DNA of 64,000 nt from Sinomonas mesophila. Its GTDB lineage: Bacteria > Actinomycetota > Actinomycetes > Actinomycetales > Micrococcaceae. Made by a program: the position numbers and the translations under genes. The notes beneath the pieces were generated by a model. The model was given only the letters and a program-made list of their open reading frames with translations. It ran no database searches and was not told the origin of the DNA. The DNA lies in contig NZ_MTIC01000023.1 in assembly GCF_001999765.1 (NCBI RefSeq), positions 38,926-102,925 of the forward strand, read 5' to 3'. Of the stretch, positions 49,726 to 60,307 are shown one piece after another (position 1 is the stretch's first letter; the number at the start of each line of letters is the position of its first letter).

Positions 49726-50076
49726 TTAGACGTGGCCATGGGGGGTCAGGCCGGGCGGGAGGTTCGGAGCCTCGTCGGACTCGATGACCATGATGTCGCC
49801 GTCGATCACGGTGACCTCGTGGCGGCGGACCGGCAGCTTTGCCGGCGGCGCGTCCACTTCGCCCGTCTTGAGGTTGAAGCGGGACGCGTGGAGCGGGCAC
49901 TCGACCCAGCAGTCCTCGACATACCCGTCGGCGAGGGAGGCGTCCTGGTGGGTGCAGGTGTCATCGAGGGCGAACAGCTCGCCGTCCTCGGTATGGAAGA
50001 CCGCGATGGGGGGCGCGGTATTGAGCCGGAGCGCTTCCCCCGGCGCGAGCTCACTGAGCGGGCAGGCCTTGTGCAT
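49726..50076 (-). CDS. Rieske-type ferredoxin
   Basis: 116-residue soluble [2Fe-2S] Rieske protein. Ligands are Cys41/His43 (CTHQDASLADG) and Cys60/His63 (CPLHASRF). It is the size and type that feed electrons to Rieske oxygenases, so it probably links the reductase at 50326 to the oxygenase at 51583. The ATG at 50076 has AGAGG eight bases upstream and gives the usual compact N-terminus. It is the first gene of the minus-strand operon, 38 bp from the BCCT gene. Confidence 0.92.
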   Translation of the reverse strand: MHKACPLSELAPGEALRLNTAPPIAVFHTEDGELFALDDTCTHQDASLADGYVEDCWVECPLHASRFNLKTGEVDAPPAKLPVRRHEVTVIDGDIMVIESDEAPNLPPGLTPHGHV

Positions 50077-50151
50077 TTGGTCGACCTCTACTTCCTTAGG
50101 GGACCTGGGGACTGAAAGCGAGTGCTGGGTTTCGCATCCATCAACACGCTT

Positions 50152-50306
50152 CGCTATATGCAACAGGGTGTTCCTCGTCACAGAGTTCTGTCAAGGGTCA
50201 GGCCTCTTCCGGCGACATGTGAAGGCCTCCGGAGACCGCGTCTTGACATGCCGCGTGGTCTGGATCACGCTGTTGCATATCGCGCTTGATGTTGCGTAAT
50301 CAGCAA
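50152..50306. promoter_or_regulatory. Divergent promoter region with inverted operator elements
   Basis: CGCTATATGCAACAG (50152-50166) and CTGTTGCATATCGCG (50270-50284) are inverted copies with one mismatch. Each lies 21-22 bases after a TTGACA (minus strand 50194-50189, plus strand 50243-50248), so the two promoters are built symmetrically. GTTGCGTAATCAGCAA (50291-50306) matches the palindrome in the mscR promoter at 14 of 16 positions. Confidence 0.65.
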
Positions 50307-50325
50307 TTGAGGAAAGGGGGCCGAC

Positions 50326-51510
50326 ATGGAGACGCTCACCATCGTCGGAGCCTCACTGGCAGGGCTGTCCGCCGCGCGGGCAGCCCGGGCCCAGGGCTTC
50401 GAGGGGCGGCTCGTCGTCATCGGCGACGAACCCCACCGGCCGTACGACCGGCCGCCACTGTCCAAGGACTTCCTGCTCGGCCAGATCACGGCCGAAGACC
50501 TGTCCCTGGAGACCGATACTGACAGTCTCGACGCCGAGTGGCTCCTCGGCGCCGAGGCGGTGTCGTTCGACGCCGCGACGCGGACGGTCCGCCTGCGGGA
50601 CGGCCGCTCGGTGGCGTCCGACGGCGTCGTCATCGCCACCGGGGCGCGGGCGCGCCAGCTGCCCGAGCTGGCCGACGTGGAGAATGTCCACACGCTCCGC
50701 ACGCTCGACGACGCGGCGCGGCTCGGCCCAGAGCTCATCGCCGGGCGCCGCCTGCTCGTGGTCGGCGCGGGCTTCATCGGGGCCGAGGTCGCCTCCTCCG
50801 CCGCCTCGCGCGGTCTCGAGGTCACGGTGCTCGACACCAAGCCCGTGCCCTTCGCTGCGCAGCTGGGAGCGGAGATGGGCTCGGTCGTGGCCGCCCTCCA
50901 GAGCGCGCACGGCATCGAGCTCGTGCCCTCCGCCACGGTGGACGGCTTCGTCACGTCCCGGCGCCGTGTCACGGCCGTCCGGCTCGCCGGTGGCCGCATC
51001 ATCGCGACTGACCTCGTCGTCGTCGGGATCGGTGCGGAGCCTAACACCGAGTGGCTCCAGGGCTCCGGCCTCGAGCTGCAGCCCGGCGTCGTGTGCGACG
51101 CCATGGGGCGCACGGGGACCCCGGGCGTGGTCGCCGTCGGCGACTGCGCAGCGTGGTTCGACGAGACGACCGGCACCCACCGCCTCAGCAGCCACTGGAC
51201 CGGTGCGCTGGAGCGCGCCGCGCTCGCGGTCGAGGCGCTCCTCGACGAAGAGGCACCGCAGCGGCAGCACAAGCCGCACTACTTCTGGTCCGACGTCCAC
51301 GGGGTCAAGCTCCAGTTCGCTGGCCACGCGGAAGGCCATGACCGCGTCGAGATCGAGGCCGGCGATCCGTCGGAGCACAGCTTCCTCGCCGTCTACTACC
51401 GGGGCGATGCACCGATCGCCGTCCTCGGCATGAACCAGCCCCGCCTCTTCGCGAAGCGGCGGCGCAGCATCGTGCCTGCCACTCTGGCCGGCGCCGCCGC
51501 CCTGTCCTGA
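50326..51510 (+). CDS. FAD/NAD-dependent ferredoxin reductase
   Basis: 394-residue BphA4/rubredoxin-reductase-type flavoprotein. FAD site [23 protein letters not shown] site LLVVGAGFIGAEVASSAASRG, second FAD motif GVVAVGDCAAWFD and a C-terminal dimerisation/reductase domain (HYFWSDVHGVKLQFAGHA). With the Rieske ferredoxin (divergent gene) and the oxygenase downstream it completes an electron chain from NADH. GGAAAGGGGG precedes the ATG. Confidence 0.93.
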   Translation: METLTIVGASLAGLSAARAARAQGFEGRLVVIGDEPHRPYDRPPLSKDFLLGQITAEDLSLETDTDSLDAEWLLGAEAVSFDAATRTVRLRDGRSVASDGVVIATGARARQLPELADVENVHTLRTLDDAARLGPELIAGRRLLVVGAGFIGAEVASSAASRGLEVTVLDTKPVPFAAQLGAEMGSVVAALQSAHGIELVPSATVDGFVTSRRRVTAVRLAGGRIIATDLVVVGIGAEPNTEWLQGSGLELQPGVVCDAMGRTGTPGVVAVGDCAAWFDETTGTHRLSSHWTGALERAALAVEALLDEEAPQRQHKPHYFWSDVHGVKLQFAGHAEGHDRVEIEAGDPSEHSFLAVYYRGDAPIAVLGMNQPRLFAKRRRSIVPATLAGAAALS

Positions 51511-51582
51511 ATTCCACCCCGAGGGCCTCCGGCCCTCGCCCGAGTTTTTCCAGCTGTCGAGATTGTCTATAAGGAGGACACG

Positions 51583-52719
51583 TTGTCTGCCGAAGTCATT
51601 TCCCCGAGCCTCATCCCCACACTTCCTGGCTCCACCTATGTGGACGAGGCCGTCTTCCGCGCCGAGCAGGAGCGCATCTTCGAGAAGATGTGGTTCTGCG
51701 CCATCCGCTCCGCCGACCTCGACAAGCCGGGCGCGTGGCGCGCCGTGCAGATCGGCCGGGAGAGCGTGCTGATCTCCCGCACCCGCAAAGGCGAGATCCG
51801 TGCCTTCTACAACATCTGCCGCCACCGCGGCGTGAAGCTGTGCATGGAGGAGCAGGGCGAAGCCGCCCGCAACTTCCAGTGCCCGTACCACGCCTGGACC
51901 TACGACTTCGAGGGCAAGCTCATCGCCGCGCCGAACCTCACGAAGATGCCGGACATCGACCGCGACGAGTACGGCCTGGTCAAGGTCGCCATCCGCGAGT
52001 ACCTCGGCTACGTGTGGGTCTGCCTCGCTGACGAGCCGCCGTCGTTCGAGGAGGACGTCATGGGCGCCGTCGAGGAGCGCCTGGGCGACGTGCACAAGAT
52101 CGACGGCTACGACGTGGCCAACCTGGCCCTCGGCCGCCGCATCAAGTACGACGTGAAGGCCAACTGGAAGCTCATCATCGAGAACTTCATGGAGTGCTAC
52201 CACTGCGCCACGATCCACCCCGAGCTGACCGAGGTCCTGCCGGAGTTCGCGGACGGGCTGGCCGCGCAGTACTTCGTGGGCCACGGCGCCGAGTTCGGCG
52301 AGAACATCAAGGGCTTCACCGTGGACGGCTCGGAGGGCCTTGACCACATCCCCGGCGTGAGCGAGGACCAGGACCGCCGCTACTACGCCATCACCATCAA
52401 GCCGACGGTGTTCGTGAACCTTGTTCCCGACCACGTGATCATCCACCGCATGTTCCCGCTCGCGGCGGACCACACGATCGTTGAGTGCGACTGGCTCTAC
52501 CTCCCCAGCGTCGTGGAGAGCGGCAAGGACGTCACGGCCTCGGTCGAGCTGTTCCACCGCGTCAACCAGCAGGACTTCGACGCGTGCGAGCGCACCCAGC
52601 CGGGCATGCACTCCAAGATCTACTCCAAGGGCGGTGTGCTCGTCCCGAGCGAGCACCACATCGGCGCCTTCCACGACTGGGTCCAGGAGAAGGTCGGCGA
52701 CGTCGTCCCGAAGTCCTAG
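51583..52719 (+). CDS. Rieske oxygenase, probable glycine betaine demethylase
   Basis: 378-residue catalytic subunit with Rieske ligands Cys79/His81 (CRHRG) and Cys100/His103 (CPYHAW), and mononuclear iron residues His207 and His212 in ENFMECYHCATIHPEL. The sequence style matches the GbcA group, which removes a methyl group from glycine betaine as formaldehyde to give dimethylglycine, the substrate of the dmg product encoded nearby. A TTG start is set by AAGGAGG six bases upstream. Carnitine or stachydrine oxygenases are the main alternatives. Confidence 0.88.
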   Translation: MSAEVISPSLIPTLPGSTYVDEAVFRAEQERIFEKMWFCAIRSADLDKPGAWRAVQIGRESVLISRTRKGEIRAFYNICRHRGVKLCMEEQGEAARNFQCPYHAWTYDFEGKLIAAPNLTKMPDIDRDEYGLVKVAIREYLGYVWVCLADEPPSFEEDVMGAVEERLGDVHKIDGYDVANLALGRRIKYDVKANWKLIIENFMECYHCATIHPELTEVLPEFADGLAAQYFVGHGAEFGENIKGFTVDGSEGLDHIPGVSEDQDRRYYAITIKPTVFVNLVPDHVIIHRMFPLAADHTIVECDWLYLPSVVESGKDVTASVELFHRVNQQDFDACERTQPGMHSKIYSKGGVLVPSEHHIGAFHDWVQEKVGDVVPKS

Positions 52720-52734
52720 CAGCAGCGTGTCTCT

Positions 52735-52764
52735 GGGGGGTCCGTCGTAATCGACGGGCCCCCT
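52735..52764. terminator. Hairpin between Rieske oxygenase and IclR genes
   Basis: GGGGGGTCCGTCG (52735-52747) pairs with CGACGGGCCCCCT (52752-52764) around a four-base loop, with one weak pair, between convergent genes. Confidence 0.75.
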
Positions 52765-52797
52765 CGGCGTCGGGGGGCCAGTCCGCCTGGCGTGCGG

Positions 52798-53607
52798 CTA
52801 GCGCCGCATGTACCCCATGCGCGCGCTGATCTCGAGGCCGCCCTCCTTGAGCAGCTCGATGAGCTCGGGCATCTCCTCGGGGTCGAAGCGGAAGACCGGC
52901 CCGGAGACGCTCACGGCGCCGATCACGGCGCCCACGTGGTTGAAGATCGGCACCGAGACGGAGTTGATCCCGATCTCGTACTCCTCGCGGGTCACGCCGT
53001 AGCCCCTGTGGGACACCTCGACGAGCTCCTTCTCGAGCCTGCGCCGGTCGGTGATCGTGAGCGGGGTCCGCGGGGGGAGGCCCGTCTCTTTCAGGATGCG
53101 GTCCCTGTCCTCGGCAGGCAGGGCCGCGAGCAGCACCTTGCCACTGGAGGTCGCATGGAGCGGGGTCAGACTGCCCACCCAGTCGTAGGTCGCGAGCGTC
53201 GAGGGCCCCATGGCCTGATCGACGTTGACCGCATAGTTGGACCGCAGCACCGCGAGGTTGACGGTCTCCTTGGCATCCTCGGCCAGCCGCTCGAGCACGG
53301 GCCGCGCCTCCCGGACGAGGCTCAGGCGCCCCGGGACGGAGTTGGCCAGACGCAGGATCCCAAACCCGAGCTGGTACTTGCCGCGCTCGCTGTTCTGGTG
53401 GACGAGCTCACGGTTCACGAGGGAGCTCAAGAGGCGCGAGGCGGTGGACTTGTGGATGCCCATCTCGTCGGCGATCTCGCTCACGCCCGCGTGGCCCTGA
53501 CGGGCCAGGATCTCAAGGATCGCGAGGGCGCGGTCGACGGACTGCACGCCCCCCTGCTGGGGTCCCTCGACCTCGCCGTCGGGTTCCAGTGCACCACTCG
53601 CCACCAT
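52798..53607 (-). CDS. IclR-family transcriptional regulator
   Basis: 269-residue regulator. The N-terminal winged helix (VQSVDRALAILEILARQGHAGVSEIADEMGIHKSTASRLLSSLVNREL) and the C-terminal effector domain (LATYDWVGSLTPLHATSSGKVLLAALP, YGVTREEYEIGINSVSVPIFNHVGAVIGAVSVSGP) are typical. It is convergent with the oxygenase gene and is the best local candidate for binding the operator elements at 50152-50306 and 42204-42235. The effector could be betaine, dimethylglycine or formaldehyde-related; unproven. Confidence 0.93.
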   Translation of the reverse strand: MVASGALEPDGEVEGPQQGGVQSVDRALAILEILARQGHAGVSEIADEMGIHKSTASRLLSSLVNRELVHQNSERGKYQLGFGILRLANSVPGRLSLVREARPVLERLAEDAKETVNLAVLRSNYAVNVDQAMGPSTLATYDWVGSLTPLHATSSGKVLLAALPAEDRDRILKETGLPPRTPLTITDRRRLEKELVEVSHRGYGVTREEYEIGINSVSVPIFNHVGAVIGAVSVSGPVFRFDPEEMPELIELLKEGGLEISARMGYMRR

Positions 53608-53698
53608 AGCCCCGATCCTACTTCGGCTGTGGCGACGGACACTACTCGCGCGTCACAGAGCGCGCCGCATCGGGACCTGGGGCTGTGGGGGCCCGTGC

Positions 53699-54361
53699 TC
53701 AGAGGGCCTGACGGATCGTCTTCTCGAAGCTCGTCACGTGCTCGAGGGCCATGCGGCCCGCGGTCTCGGCGTCGCCGTCGGCGATCGCGCGCAGGAGGTC
53801 CGCGTGCTCCTTGATGTGCCCGGCCACGGAGGGCACCTTGTCCAGGACGAGGCACCAGATGCGGGTCGCGAGGTTGTCGTAGCGGATGAGCGCGTCGGTC
53901 AGGTGCGGGTTGCCGGCGGCCTCGTAGATGAGCCGGTGCACCGTGATGTCGTAGCGCATGAGCTCGCGCTGGTCGATGGGCTCGGCGAGCCCCTCGATCG
54001 TCGAGGCGGTCTCGCGCAGACGCGCGCGCATGGACGTCGACGCCGCACGGGCCGCCCGGCGCGCCGCGAGGGGCTCGAGCTGCTCGCGGATCTCCGAGAC
54101 GTCAGCGAGCTCGGTGATGTCGACGATCGTCGCGAACGTGCCGCGGCGCGGATAGGAGACGACGAGGTGGTCGACCTCGAGCCGCTTGAGCGCCTCGCGC
54201 ACGGGCGTGCGCCCCACACCGAGCTCGGCGGCGAGCGCCGTGTCGTTGATCGGATCGCCGGGACGGATCTCGAGCATGATGAGCCGATCGCGCAGCGTGA
54301 GGTACGCCTGCTCGGCGAGGGATACGGACGACGCCGCGCCCTCCACGGCCGCTATGGTCAC
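53699..54361 (-). CDS. GntR-family (FCD) transcriptional regulator
   Basis: 220-residue regulator. Winged helix SLAEQAYLTLRDRLIMLEIRPGDPINDTALAAELGVGRTPVREALKRLE, then an all-helical FCD domain with likely metal/effector residues (MRYDITVHRLIYEAAGNPHL, IKEHADLLRAIADGD). The GTG at 54361 follows AAGGAGG; frame beyond it is weak. It is divergent from glyA and the sarcosine oxidase operon, which it probably controls through the palindrome at 54426-54448. Confidence 0.92.
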   Translation of the reverse strand: MTIAAVEGAASSVSLAEQAYLTLRDRLIMLEIRPGDPINDTALAAELGVGRTPVREALKRLEVDHLVVSYPRRGTFATIVDITELADVSEIREQLEPLAARRAARAASTSMRARLRETASTIEGLAEPIDQRELMRYDITVHRLIYEAAGNPHLTDALIRYDNLATRIWCLVLDKVPSVAGHIKEHADLLRAIADGDAETAGRMALEHVTSFEKTIRQAL

Positions 54362-54385
54362 CTTCCGCCTCCTTCCGGGTATCGG

Positions 54386-54448
54386 TTGACTCCCTGTGAC
54401 TTCAACCATACTATCGATCTCAGAACTAATATATCAGTTGATGATTAG
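54386..54448 (+). promoter_or_regulatory. glyA-sox promoter and candidate GntR operator
   Basis: TTGACT (54386-54391) and TACTAT (54409-54414) are 17 bases apart, a near-ideal vegetative promoter. Just downstream CTAAT (54426-54430) and ATTAG (54444-54448) flank ATCAGTTGAT (54433-54442), giving nested near-symmetric arms in an AT-rich patch. Placement over the transcription start fits repression by the divergent GntR protein. Confidence 0.6.
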
Positions 54449-54485
54449 TCAGATATCAAAGTGGATGTCAGACCCAGGAGGGAAC

Positions 54486-55775
54486 ATGCAGAATCTTCTC
54501 GACCTGCCGCTCAGCCAGGCAGACCCCGAGATCGCCGCGGCGATCGCCGACGAGCTCGGCCGCCAGCAGGGCACCCTCGAGATGATCGCGTCCGAGAACT
54601 TCGCCCCGACCGCCGTCATGGAGGCCCAGGGGTCGGTCCTGACGAACAAGTACGCCGAGGGCTACCCCGGGAAGCGCTACTACGGCGGCTGCGAGCATGT
54701 GGACGTCATCGAGCAGCTCGCGATCGACCGGGCCAAGGCCCTCTTCGGTGCCGGCTTCGCCAACGTCCAGCCGCACTCCGGCGCGCAGGCGAACGCGGCG
54801 GCCATGCACGCCCTCATCAAGCCCGGCGACACGATCATGGGTCTGGATCTGGCGCACGGAGGCCACCTCACGCACGGCATGAAGATCAACTTCTCCGGCC
54901 GGCTCTACAAGGTCGTGCCGTACCAGGTGAGCGAGAAGGACCACCGCATCGACATGGCCGAGGTCGAGCGCCTCGCCGTCGAGCACAAGCCGCAGCTCAT
55001 GATCGCCGGCTGGTCCGCCTACTCGCGTCAGCTCGACTTCGCCGAGTTCCGCCGGATCGCGGACCTCGTCGGCGCGTACCTGCTCGTGGACATGAGCCAC
55101 TTCGCGGGCCTCGTCGCCGCGGGCCTGCACCCCAACCCCGTGCCCCATGCCCACGTCACCACCACGACGACCCACAAGACCCTCGGCGGCCCGCGCGGCG
55201 GCATCATCCTGACCGACGACGAGGCCCTTGCGAAGAAGATCAACTCCGCGGTGTTCCCCGGGCAGCAGGGCGGGCCCCTCGAGCACGTCATCGCCGGCAA
55301 GGCCGTGGCCTTCAAGTTCGCCGCGACGGAGGAGTTCCGGGACCGGCAGCGCCGCACCCTCGAGGGCGCGCGGATCATCGCCGGGCGGCTCCTGACGGAG
55401 GACCTCACCCAGGCGGGCGTCGGCGTCGTCAACGGCGGCACCGACGTGCACCTCGTCCTCGTGGACCTGCGCCACTCGGACCTCGACGGCCAGCAGGGCG
55501 AGGACCGCCTGCACCGCATCGGCATCACCGTGAACCGCAACGCCGTCCCGTTCGACCCGCGGCCCCCCATGGTCTCCTCGGGCCTGCGCATCGGCACCCC
55601 GGCTCTGGCCACCCGCGGCTTCGGCGCCGCCGAGTTCACCGAGGTCGCCGAGATCATCGCGGCCGCGCTCAAGCCCGGGTTCGACGACGAGCTGGCCGCA
55701 GAGCTGCGCGCCCGCGTCACGGTCCTCGCCGACAAGCACCCCCTCTACCCCTCACTCACGAACGGAGCCCAGTGA
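54486..55775 (+). CDS. glyA: Serine hydroxymethyltransferase
   Basis: PLP enzyme that combines glycine with 5,10-methylene-THF to form serine. 429 residues with the PLP Lys231 in [14 protein letters not shown], the folate region [15 protein letters not shown] and [15 protein letters not shown]. It leads the glyA-soxBDAG-purU-sdaA operon, so it is a catabolic copy that uses both products of sarcosine oxidase; a housekeeping copy is expected elsewhere. AGGAGGG precedes the ATG. One base overlaps soxB (TGATG). Confidence 0.95.
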   Translation: MQNLLDLPLSQADPEIAAAIADELGRQQGTLEMIASENFAPTAVMEAQGSVLTNKYAEGYPGKRYYGGCEHVDVIEQLAIDRAKALFGAGFANVQPHSGAQANAAAMHALIKPGDTIMGLDLAHGGHLTHGMKINFSGRLYKVVPYQVSEKDHRIDMAEVERLAVEHKPQLMIAGWSAYSRQLDFAEFRRIADLVGAYLLVDMSHFAGLVAAGLHPNPVPHAHVTTTTTHKTLGGPRGGIILTDDEALAKKINSAVFPGQQGGPLEHVIAGKAVAFKFAATEEFRDRQRRTLEGARIIAGRLLTEDLTQAGVGVVNGGTDVHLVLVDLRHSDLDGQQGEDRLHRIGITVNRNAVPFDPRPPMVSSGLRIGTPALATRGFGAAEFTEVAEIIAAALKPGFDDELAAELRARVTVLADKHPLYPSLTNGAQ

Positions 55776-56992
55776 TGGCGGACCTGCTGCCCGAACACCC
55801 GGAGTTCCTCTGGCACAACCCGGACCCGAAGCCCTCCTACGACGCCGTGATCGTCGGCGGCGGAGGGCACGGCCTCGCGACGGCCTACTACCTGGCCAAG
55901 CACCACGGGATGACCAACATCGCGATCCTGGAGCGCGGCTGGCTCGCCGGCGGGAACATGGCCCGCAACACGACGATCATCCGTTCGAACTACCTGTGGG
56001 ACGAGTCCGCGGCGATCTACGAGCACTCGCTCAAGCTGTGGGAGGCCCTGCCCGAGGAGCTCGAGTACGACTTCCTCTTCAGCCAGCGCGGCGTCATGAA
56101 CCTCGCGCACACGCTCCAGGACGTGCGCGAGTCCGTCCGCCGCGTGGGCGCGAACAAGCTCAACGGGGTCGACGCCGAGTGGCTCGAGCCCGAGCAGGTC
56201 AAGGAGCTCTGCCCGATCCTCAACACGTCGGACGACATCCGCTACCCGGTCCTCGGCGCGACGTACCAGCCGCGCGCGGGCATCGCGAAGCACGACCACG
56301 TCGCGTGGGCCTTCGCCCGCAAGGCGGACGAGCTCGGCGTCGACATCATCCAGAACTGCGAGGTCACGGGCTTCGTCAAGGACGGCAACCGCGTCGTCGG
56401 CGTCCAGACCTCCCGCGGCACGATCGCGACGCCGAAGGTGGCGCTGTGCGCGGCCGGGCACTCCTCGGTCCTGGCCAAGCTCGCCGGCTTCGACCTGCCG
56501 ATCCAGTCCCACCCGCTCCAGGCGCTCGTCTCCGAGCTGCACGAGCCGGTCCACCCGACGGTCGTCATGTCCAACCACGTCCACGTGTACGTCTCCCAGG
56601 CGCACAAGGGCGAGCTCGTCATGGGCGCGGGCATCGACGCGTACAACGGCTACGGCCAGCGCGGGGCGTTCCACGTCATCGAGGAGCAGATGGCCGCCGC
56701 CGTCGAGCTCTTCCCGATCTTCTCCCGGGCGCACCTCCTGCGCACGTGGGGCGGCATCGTCGACGTCACCCTCGACGCGTCCCCGATCGTCGGCAAGGCA
56801 CCCGTGGAGGGCATGTACGTCAACTGCGGCTGGGGCACCGGCGGCTTCAAGGGCACGCCCGGCGCCGGCTGGACCATGGCGCACACGATCGCCAAGGACG
56901 AGCCCCACGCGCTGAACGCCCCCTTTGCCCTCGAGCGCTTCGAGACCGGCGCGCTCATCGACGAGCACGGCGCCGCCGCCGTGGCCCACTGA
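55775..56992 (+). CDS. soxB: Sarcosine oxidase beta subunit
   Basis: 405-residue flavin subunit of heterotetrameric sarcosine oxidase. FAD fold [22 protein letters not shown] and His173 (in [10 protein letters not shown]), the position of covalent FMN attachment in the corynebacterial enzyme. It forms the active site for sarcosine oxidation together with SoxA, SoxD and SoxG, all encoded next in order. Confidence 0.95.
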   Translation: MADLLPEHPEFLWHNPDPKPSYDAVIVGGGGHGLATAYYLAKHHGMTNIAILERGWLAGGNMARNTTIIRSNYLWDESAAIYEHSLKLWEALPEELEYDFLFSQRGVMNLAHTLQDVRESVRRVGANKLNGVDAEWLEPEQVKELCPILNTSDDIRYPVLGATYQPRAGIAKHDHVAWAFARKADELGVDIIQNCEVTGFVKDGNRVVGVQTSRGTIATPKVALCAAGHSSVLAKLAGFDLPIQSHPLQALVSELHEPVHPTVVMSNHVHVYVSQAHKGELVMGAGIDAYNGYGQRGAFHVIEEQMAAAVELFPIFSRAHLLRTWGGIVDVTLDASPIVGKAPVEGMYVNCGWGTGGFKGTPGAGWTMAHTIAKDEPHALNAPFALERFETGALIDEHGAAAVAH

Positions 56993-57029
56993 CCGGGCTG
57001 CCCGGGATTAGACACAGCCAGGAGTCCCT

Positions 57030-57344
57030 ATGCTACTGATCACCTGCCCGAACTGCGGGCCCCGCGACGAGACCGAGTTCCACTACGGCGGCCAGGCCCA
57101 CGTGGCCTACCCCGAGAACCCCTCCGAGCTGAACGATGCGGAGTGGGCCAAGTACCTCTTCTACCGCGAGAACACCAAGGGCCTCTTCGCCGAGCGCTGG
57201 GTCCACACCGCCGGCTGCCGCAAGTGGTTCAACGCCCTGCGCGACACCGTCACCTATGAGTTCAAGAGCGTCTACACGGGCGCCGCCCCGGCAGCCCCTG
57301 CCGGCACGGCATCCGCGACCAGCACGAATGGAGGCCAGCAGTGA
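57030..57344 (+). CDS. soxD: Sarcosine oxidase delta subunit
   Basis: 104-residue zinc subunit. Cys6, Cys9, His59 and Cys63 ([14 protein letters not shown]) match the family's zinc ligands. The C-terminal 20 residues are Ala/Thr-rich and longer than needed. Its stop overlaps the soxA GTG start. Confidence 0.95.
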   Translation: MLLITCPNCGPRDETEFHYGGQAHVAYPENPSELNDAEWAKYLFYRENTKGLFAERWVHTAGCRKWFNALRDTVTYEFKSVYTGAAPAAPAGTASATSTNGGQQ

Positions 57345-60307
57345 GCCCCGCCGAGTCCACCCAGGCGTTCCGCCTCTCCGCCGAGCAGGCGCCGGCCGCC
57401 CGCGTTCAGCGCGACGGCGTCGTCACCTTCACGGTCGACGGCACCGAGTACACGGGCTTCAAGGGCGACACGGTCGCCTCGGCCCTCCTGGCCCACGGCG
57501 TCATCGAGACTGCCCCGTCCCTGTACCTGGGCCGACCGCGCGGCATCCTCGCCGCGGGCGTCGAGGAGCCCAACGCGCTCCTGAAGGTCATCGACCGCGG
57601 CGCCGGCGGCATCGACGAGTCGATGCTCCCCGCCTCGACCGTTGAGCTCGTCGACGGCCTGCGCGCCGAGTACCTCTCGGGCCTCGGCCAGCTGGACCCG
57701 CGCAAGGACGAGGCGGTGTACGACAAGAAGCACGTGCACACGGACGTCCTCGTGATCGGCGGCGGCCCCGCGGGCCTCTCCGCGGCCCGCCAGGCCGCGG
57801 CCTCGGGCGCCCGCGTCATCCTCATCGACGACCAGCCCGAGCTGGGCGGCTCGCTCCTGACCTCCCCGGCGGAGACGGTCGACGGCGTGCCGGCGCCCGA
57901 GTGGATCGCGGCGGCCGCCGCGGAGCTCGCCGCCGCGGACGAGGTCACGGTCCTCAACCGCACGAACGCGTTCGGCTCGTACGACTCCAACTACGTCGTC
58001 GCGCTCGAGTCCCGCACCGACCACCTCGGCACCGAGAAGGCCCGCGAGCTCAACGCCCAGGGCGTCTCCCGCCAGCGCCTGTGGCACATCCGCGCGCAGC
58101 AGGTCGTCCTCGCGACCGGCGCCCACGAGCGCCCCGTTGTCTTCGCCGACAACGACCGCCCCGGCGTCATGCTCGCCTCCGCGGCGCGCACCTACCTCAA
58201 CCGCTACGGCGTGCGCCCCGGCTCCTCCGCGGTCGTCTTCACGACCAACGACTCCGCCTACGCCGGGGCCCTCGACCTCGCCGCCGCCGGCGTGGCCGTC
58301 CCGGCCGTCGTCGACGCCCGCGCCGAGAAGTCCGCCGTGGCCCTCGCCGCCGAGGCCGCCGGGCTCCGCGTCATCTCGGGCTCCGCCGTGGCGGGCACCG
58401 AGGCCGGCGCTGGCACCCGCCTGGGCGCCGTCGTCGTCCGCGGGCTCTCCGCCGCCGGTGAGCTGACCGGCGAGGCCGAGCGGATCGAGGCGGACCTCCT
58501 GGCCGTCTCCGGCGGCTGGAGCCCCGTCGTGCACCTGTTCAGCCAGCGCCAGGGCAAGCTGCGCTGGGACGAGGACCTCGCGGGCTTCGTGCCGGCGAGC
58601 TCCGTCGCGGCCCAGCAGGTCGTCGGCTCGGCCCGCGGCTCCTACGCCCTGGGCGACTGCGTCGCCGAGGGCGCGCACGCCGGCGCCGTCGCGGCGTTCA
58701 ACGCGGGCTTCGTGACCGAGGCCGGCGTCCACGCCTCGAGCCTGCCGACGAACCCGGCCACGGCCTCCGCGCCGACCCGCCAGGTCTGGCTCGTCCCGGG
58801 CGAGACCGGCGAGCCGGGGGAGTGGACCACCCACTTCGTCGACTTCCAGCGCGACCAGTCCGTGCACGACGTCCTGCGCGCGACCGGCGCGGGCATGCGC
58901 TCGGTCGAGCACGTCAAGCGCTACACCTCGATCTCGACCGCGAACGACCAGGGCAAGACCTCGGGCGTGAACGCGATCGGCGTGATCGCGGCAGCGCTCA
59001 AGGGCGAGAACGGTGAGGCTCCGGGCATCGGCGGGATCGGCACGACGACGTTCCGCGCCCCCTACGCGCCCATCGCCTTCGCCGCCGTCGCGGGCCGCAA
59101 GCGCGGTGACCTCTTCGACCCCGAGCGCATCACCTCGGCCCACCCGTGGCACGTCGCCAACGGCGCCGAGTTCGAGCTCGTGGGCCAGTGGCTGCGTCCC
59201 TGGTACTTCCCGCAGCCGGGCGAGTCGATGGACGACGCCGTGCTGCGCGAGTGCCGCGCGGTGCGCGAGTCCGTGGGCTTCATGGACGCCACGACGCTCG
59301 GCAAGATCGAGATCTGGGGCGCGGACGCTGGCGAGTTCCTCAACCGCATCTACACCAACGCGTTCAAGAAGCTCGCCCCGGGCATGGCCCGCTATGGCGT
59401 CATGTGCGGCCCGGACGGCATGATCTTCGACGACGGCGTGACCCTGCGCCTCGACCAGGACCGCTTCTTCATGACGACGACGACCGGCGGCGCCGCGAAG
59501 GTCCTCGACTGGCTCGAGGAGTGGCACCAGACGGAGTGGCCGGAGCTCGACGTGAACTTCACGTCCGTGACCGAGCAGTGGACCACCGTCGCCGTCGTCG
59601 GCCCGAAGTCCCGCGCGGTCATCTCCAAGCTGGCCCCGGAGCTCGACGTCGACAACGAGGCGTTCCCGTTCATGGCCTGGCGCGAGACGACCCTCGCCTC
59701 CGGCATCCCCGCCCGCGTGTGCCGCATCTCGTTCTCCGGCGAGCTCGCCTTCGAGATCAACGTGGCCACGTGGTACGGCCTGAAGGTCTGGGAGGACGTC
59801 GCCGAGGCCGGCGCCGAGTTCAACATCACCCCGTACGGCACCGAGACGATGCACGTGCTGCGCGCCGAGAAGGGCTACCCGATCGTCGGGCAGGACACCG
59901 ACGGCACCGTGACCCCGCAGGACGCGGGCATGGAGTGGATCGTGTCCAAGGCCAAGGACTTCGTGGGCAAGCGCTCCTACTCGCGCATCGACACGGCCCG
60001 CACGGACCGCAAGCACCTCGTGTCCCTGACCCCGGTCGACCCGTCCTTCCGCCTCCCGGAGGGCACCCAGGTCATCGAGCAGGGGATCTCCACGAGCCCC
60101 GCGTACGGCCCCGTGCCGATGCAGGGGCACGTCACGTCGAGCTACCACTCGGCGGCGCTGGGGCGTTCCTTCGCCCTAGCCCTCATCAAGAACGGCCGCA
60201 ACCGCATCGGCGAGACGCTGACCGCCGTCGCCGGGGACCGGCTCGTGGATGTCCTGGTCGGTGAAACCGTCCTCTTTGACCCCGAAGGGAAGCGCCGTGA
60301 TGGCTGA
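57341..60307 (+). CDS. soxA: Sarcosine oxidase alpha subunit
   Basis: 988-residue subunit that binds NAD+ and folate. An N-terminal ferredoxin-like region ([27 protein letters not shown]), a pyridine-nucleotide fold ([23 protein letters not shown], about residue 140) and a C-terminal GcvT-like domain (from about 610) that takes the one-carbon unit as methylene-THF. Start is GTG. It overlaps soxG by eight bases. Confidence 0.95.
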   Translation: MSPAESTQAFRLSAEQAPAARVQRDGVVTFTVDGTEYTGFKGDTVASALLAHGVIETAPSLYLGRPRGILAAGVEEPNALLKVIDRGAGGIDESMLPASTVELVDGLRAEYLSGLGQLDPRKDEAVYDKKHVHTDVLVIGGGPAGLSAARQAAASGARVILIDDQPELGGSLLTSPAETVDGVPAPEWIAAAAAELAAADEVTVLNRTNAFGSYDSNYVVALESRTDHLGTEKARELNAQGVSRQRLWHIRAQQVVLATGAHERPVVFADNDRPGVMLASAARTYLNRYGVRPGSSAVVFTTNDSAYAGALDLAAAGVAVPAVVDARAEKSAVALAAEAAGLRVISGSAVAGTEAGAGTRLGAVVVRGLSAAGELTGEAERIEADLLAVSGGWSPVVHLFSQRQGKLRWDEDLAGFVPASSVAAQQVVGSARGSYALGDCVAEGAHAGAVAAFNAGFVTEAGVHASSLPTNPATASAPTRQVWLVPGETGEPGEWTTHFVDFQRDQSVHDVLRATGAGMRSVEHVKRYTSISTANDQGKTSGVNAIGVIAAALKGENGEAPGIGGIGTTTFRAPYAPIAFAAVAGRKRGDLFDPERITSAHPWHVANGAEFELVGQWLRPWYFPQPGESMDDAVLRECRAVRESVGFMDATTLGKIEIWGADAGEFLNRIYTNAFKKLAPGMARYGVMCGPDGMIFDDGVTLRLDQDRFFMTTTTGGAAKVLDWLEEWHQTEWPELDVNFTSVTEQWTTVAVVGPKSRAVISKLAPELDVDNEAFPFMAWRETTLASGIPARVCRISFSGELAFEINVATWYGLKVWEDVAEAGAEFNITPYGTETMHVLRAEKGYPIVGQDTDGTVTPQDAGMEWIVSKAKDFVGKRSYSRIDTARTDRKHLVSLTPVDPSFRLPEGTQVIEQGISTSPAYGPVPMQGHVTSSYHSAALGRSFALALIKNGRNRIGETLTAVAGDRLVDVLVGETVLFDPEGKRRDG

